NCBI RefSeq assembly: GCF_003697345.1
Contig: NZ_RFLY01000001.1
Span: 1 to 64,000 of the forward strand
DNA: 64,000 nucleotides
Source of the DNA: Solilutibacter pythonis
GTDB taxonomy: Bacteria > Pseudomonadota > Gammaproteobacteria > Xanthomonadales > Xanthomonadaceae
Direction of reading: 5' to 3'
The notes under the pieces are model-generated. The model had not been told where the DNA came from. It made no database searches and was given only the letters and a program-made list of their open reading frames with translations. A program made the position numbers and the translations under genes. This document shows positions 61,559 through 64,000 of this stretch, piece after piece (position 1 is the first letter of the stretch; every line of letters begins with the position of its first letter).

Positions 61559-62765
61559 GGGTGTCATCGATTACCACGCCTTTCCCGACGCCACCGGCCA
61601 TTTCGGCCGTTTCGGCGGACGCTTCGTCGCCGAGACGCTGATCGGCCCGCTGGAGCGGCTCGCCGCCGCCTACGACGAGGCGCGGCATGATCCGGCCTTC
61701 CAGCGCGCCTTCGACGAAGACCTGGCGCACTACGTCGGCCGGCCCAGCCCGATCTATTTCGCCCAGCGCCTATCGCGCGATGTCGGTGGCGCGCGCATTC
61801 TTTTCAAGCGCGAAGACCTCAACCACACCGGCGCGCACAAGATCAACAACACCATCGGCCAGGCGCTGCTCGCCAGCCGGATGGGCAAGACCCGGATCAT
61901 CGCCGAGACCGGCGCCGGCCAGCATGGCGTAGCCAGCGCCACCGTGGCCGCCCGGCTCGGGCTGGAATGCGTGGTCTACATGGGCGCTACCGACATCGAG
62001 CGGCAGAAGGCCAACGTCTGGCGGATGAATCTGCTCGGCGCCACCGTGGTGCCGGTGAAATCCGGCTCGGCCACGCTGAAGGACGCGCTGAACGAAGCGA
62101 TGCGCGACTGGGTGACGAACGTCGCCGACACTTTCTACATCATCGGTACCGTCGCCGGGCCCGATCCGTATCCGCGGATGGTGCGCGATTTCAACGCGGT
62201 GGTCGGGCGCGAGGCGCGCGCGCAGATGCTGGCCGAATACGGCCGCCTGCCGGATGCGGTGACGGCGTGCGTCGGCGGCGGCAGCAATGCCATCGGCCTG
62301 TTCCACGCCTTTCTCAACGACCGCGCGGTGCGCATCGTCGGCGCCGAAGCGGCGGGCGAGGGTATCGCTTCCGGCCATCACGCCGCCTCGCTGGCGGCCG
62401 GGCGTCCCGGCGTGCTGCACGGCAACCGCACTTACGTGCTGTGCGATGACGAAGGCCAGATCAAGGAAACCCATTCGATCAGCGCCGGCCTGGACTATCC
62501 CGGCGTCGGCCCCGAGCACGCCTTCTTGAAGGACACCGGCCGCGCCGAATACCTCGGCGTCACCGACGACGAGGCGCTCGCCGCCTTCCACCGATTGGCG
62601 CGCACCGAGGGCATCCTCGCCGCGCTGGAATCCAGCCACGCCATTGCGCAGGCAATCGAGCTGGCGCGGGAAATGCCGAACGACGCCATCGTTCTGTGCA
62701 ACCTCTCCGGGCGCGGCGACAAGGACGTGCATACCATCGCCGCGCATGAGGGGATCGAACTATGA
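61551..62765 (+). CDS. trpB: Tryptophan synthase beta chain
   Basis: PLP enzyme that joins indole and serine. With GTG 61551 it has 404 residues, the usual length; GGGAGG lies just 2 bp upstream. An alternative GTG at 61494 has a better-spaced GAGG and would add 19 residues, overlapping trpF by 65 bp. The PLP lysine K97 sits in [52 protein letters not shown] and [15 protein letters not shown] are conserved. It overlaps trpA by four bases. The start is uncertain, the function is not. Confidence 0.95.
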   Translation: MAEGVIDYHAFPDATGHFGRFGGRFVAETLIGPLERLAAAYDEARHDPAFQRAFDEDLAHYVGRPSPIYFAQRLSRDVGGARILFKREDLNHTGAHKINNTIGQALLASRMGKTRIIAETGAGQHGVASATVAARLGLECVVYMGATDIERQKANVWRMNLLGATVVPVKSGSATLKDALNEAMRDWVTNVADTFYIIGTVAGPDPYPRMVRDFNAVVGREARAQMLAEYGRLPDAVTACVGGGSNAIGLFHAFLNDRAVRIVGAEAAGEGIASGHHAASLAAGRPGVLHGNRTYVLCDDEGQIKETHSISAGLDYPGVGPEHAFLKDTGRAEYLGVTDDEALAAFHRLARTEGILAALESSHAIAQAIELAREMPNDAIVLCNLSGRGDKDVHTIAAHEGIEL

Positions 62766-63592
62766 ACGCGACGATGAGCCGGCTGCAAACCCGTTTCGCC
62801 GAACTTCAAGCGCGCGGCCGCAAGGCGCTCGTGCCGTTCGTGACCGCCGGCGATCCGGCGCTGGAGGCGACGGTGTCGGTGATGCATGCGCTGGTCGAGG
62901 CCGGCGCCGACGTCATCGAACTGGGCGTACCGTTCTCCGACCCGATGGCCGATGGCCCGGTGATCCAGCAGGCGTCCGAGCGCGCCATCGCCCGTGGCGC
63001 GGGGCTGGGGCATGCCCTGGCGGCGACGCGTGAATTCCGTCGCCGCGATGCCGATACGCCGGTGGTGTTGATGGGCTATCTGAATCCGGTCGAGATCCGT
63101 GGCGCCGAGGCTTTCGCTCGCGAGGCGGCCGATTGCGGCATTGACGGCGTGCTCCTCGTCGATCTGCCGCCCGAAGAGGCCGGCCCGTTCCGCGCGGCTT
63201 TCGGCGCGGCCGGCATCGCCTTGATCTGGCTGGCTTCGCCGACCACCGAAGCGGCTCGCCTGGCCATGCTGAACGAGATCGCCGAGGGGTATCTCTATTA
63301 CGTCAGCTACGCCGGCGTGACCGGTGCCGACCGCCTCCATGCCGGGGATGCCGGCGCCCGGCTGGCGTCGATTCGCGTCGATTCGCCGGTGCCGGTACTG
63401 GCGGGCTTCGGCATCAAGGATGCCGAAAGCGCCGCCGCGATGGCGAAATCCGCCGACGGTGTGGTGGTCGGCAGCGCGCTGGTCGCGGCACTCGCCGAGG
63501 CGCGCGACCCCGCCGCCGCCGCGCGCCGCGCCGCTGACTTCCTGGCCCCGTTACGTGCGGCACTGGATGGTGGCGAGGCCACGCTGAGCTAA
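62762..63592 (+). CDS. trpA: Tryptophan synthase alpha chain
   Basis: Cleaves indole-3-glycerol phosphate; indole passes through a tunnel to TrpB. 276 residues: [20 protein letters not shown], catalytic glutamate in [20 protein letters not shown], catalytic aspartate in [15 protein letters not shown], and the phosphate site [33 protein letters not shown] is the flexible loop. ATG 62762 overlaps the trpB stop. Confidence 0.97.
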   Translation: MNATMSRLQTRFAELQARGRKALVPFVTAGDPALEATVSVMHALVEAGADVIELGVPFSDPMADGPVIQQASERAIARGAGLGHALAATREFRRRDADTPVVLMGYLNPVEIRGAEAFAREAADCGIDGVLLVDLPPEEAGPFRAAFGAAGIALIWLASPTTEAARLAMLNEIAEGYLYYVSYAGVTGADRLHAGDAGARLASIRVDSPVPVLAGFGIKDAESAAAMAKSADGVVVGSALVAALAEARDPAAAARRAADFLAPLRAALDGGEATLS

Positions 63593-63627
63593 ACTGGCCC
63601 GCTGACTCAAGGCTGGATCAAGCACGC

Positions 63628-64000
63628 ATGTCCTGGCTCAAGAAACTCACGTCTTCCCGTATCCGAACCGAAGGCGCCGGCGAACGCAAGCGCAACGTGC
63701 CGGAAGGTCTGTGGGAGAAATGCGACCGCTGCGGCGCGGTGCTGTACCGCCCGGAGCTGGAGGCCAATCTCGAAGTCTGCCCGAAGTGTGGCTTCCACAG
63801 GCCCATCCGCGCGCGCGCGCGCCTGGCGGCCTTCCTCGACACCGGCAGCGGCAGGGAGATCGGCGCGAAACTCGGCCCGACCGACGTGCTGAGGTTCAAG
63901 GATCAGAAGAAGTACGCCGAGCGCATCAAGATCGCGCAGAAAAACACCGGCGAGCGCGACGCACTGGTGACGATGGAAGGATTGTTGAAAGGCCGGCCAG
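63628..64000 (+). CDS. accD: Acetyl-CoA carboxylase carboxyltransferase beta subunit (partial)
   Basis: Transfers the carboxyl group from carboxybiotin to acetyl-CoA in fatty acid synthesis. Only the first 124 codons are in the window. The four-cysteine zinc finger (CDRCGAVLYRPELEANLEVC then PKCGFHRPIRARARLAAF) directly identifies AccD. The start MSWLKKLTSSRIRTEG at 63628 is typical. Downstream of trpA by 35 bp, the usual xanthomonad order. The gene is cut by the window end, not by mutation. Confidence 0.95.
   Translation, partial: MSWLKKLTSSRIRTEGAGERKRNVPEGLWEKCDRCGAVLYRPELEANLEVCPKCGFHRPIRARARLAAFLDTGSGREIGAKLGPTDVLRFKDQKKYAERIKIAQKNTGERDALVTMEGLLKGRP

Overview
The window is dense, GC-rich gammaproteobacterial chromosome. 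Gene content and order match the family Xanthomonadaceae (Lysobacter/Luteimonas/Xanthomonas relatives). The pointers are sucA-sucB-lpdA, smpB-ratA-rnfH-bamE-fur-recN, grpE-dnaK-dnaJ, dapB-carA-carB-greA-recJ, gloB-methyltransferase-rnhA-dnaQ, kdkA beside an OpsX-type heptosyltransferase, and asd-fimV-truA-trpF-trpB-trpA-accD. The genus cannot be fixed from the sequence alone.

Layout. 1-127: right end of an IS3-family element, cut by the window edge and sitting 34 bp beyond the lpdA stop. 162-6659 (minus): 2-oxoglutarate dehydrogenase operon, then a tonB-like gene with a tiny membrane ORF. 6766-9290: serS, a LysR regulator and tRNA-Ser(UGA). 9291-10902: the only clearly accessory stretch, visibly more A+T-rich. 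It holds a TIR-domain gene broken by two adjacent in-frame stops, a decayed HTH fragment and a long hairpin. 10903-14956: tmRNA partner smpB, ratA/rnfH, bamE, fur, recN. 15377-16249: an isolated methyltransferase where relatives commonly carry hrcA. 16570-20321: grpE-dnaK-dnaJ with a sigma32-like promoter before dnaK. 20441-30449: a diheme peroxidase lipoprotein, dapB, carA, a frameshifted four-helix-bundle gene, carB, greA, an uncharacterised gene, recJ. 30589-38035: ppiD, fabI, a MltD-like transglycosylase with a hexanucleotide repeat, gloB, a methyltransferase, rnhA, dnaQ, a PP2C phosphatase.

38157-64000: tRNA-Ser(CGA) and the 4.5S SRP RNA; a metallo-beta-lactamase gene with kdkA, divergent from opsX (LPS inner core); DUF6165, mrp/apbC, dcd; a small coupled hydrolase/HIT operon; rimO; DUF3025, greB and an NlpE-like lipoprotein; an AbgT transporter coupled to a HerA-like ATPase; a LysM transglycosylase; psd and a SCO protein; prmB-aroC; asd-fimV; truA-trpF-trpB-trpA and the start of accD.

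Most of the window is ordinary core genome. Co-directional neighbours are often joined by 1-4 nt stop/start overlaps, which suggests translational coupling. The best leads are the disrupted TIR gene 19 bp behind tRNA-Ser, the 14-bp duplication that breaks the gene between carA and carB, the missing hrcA with a foreign-looking methyltransferase in its place, the (GCACTG)8 repeat in the transglycosylase gene, and a terminator-like leader before carA. I found no CRISPR array, integrase or intact defence operon.
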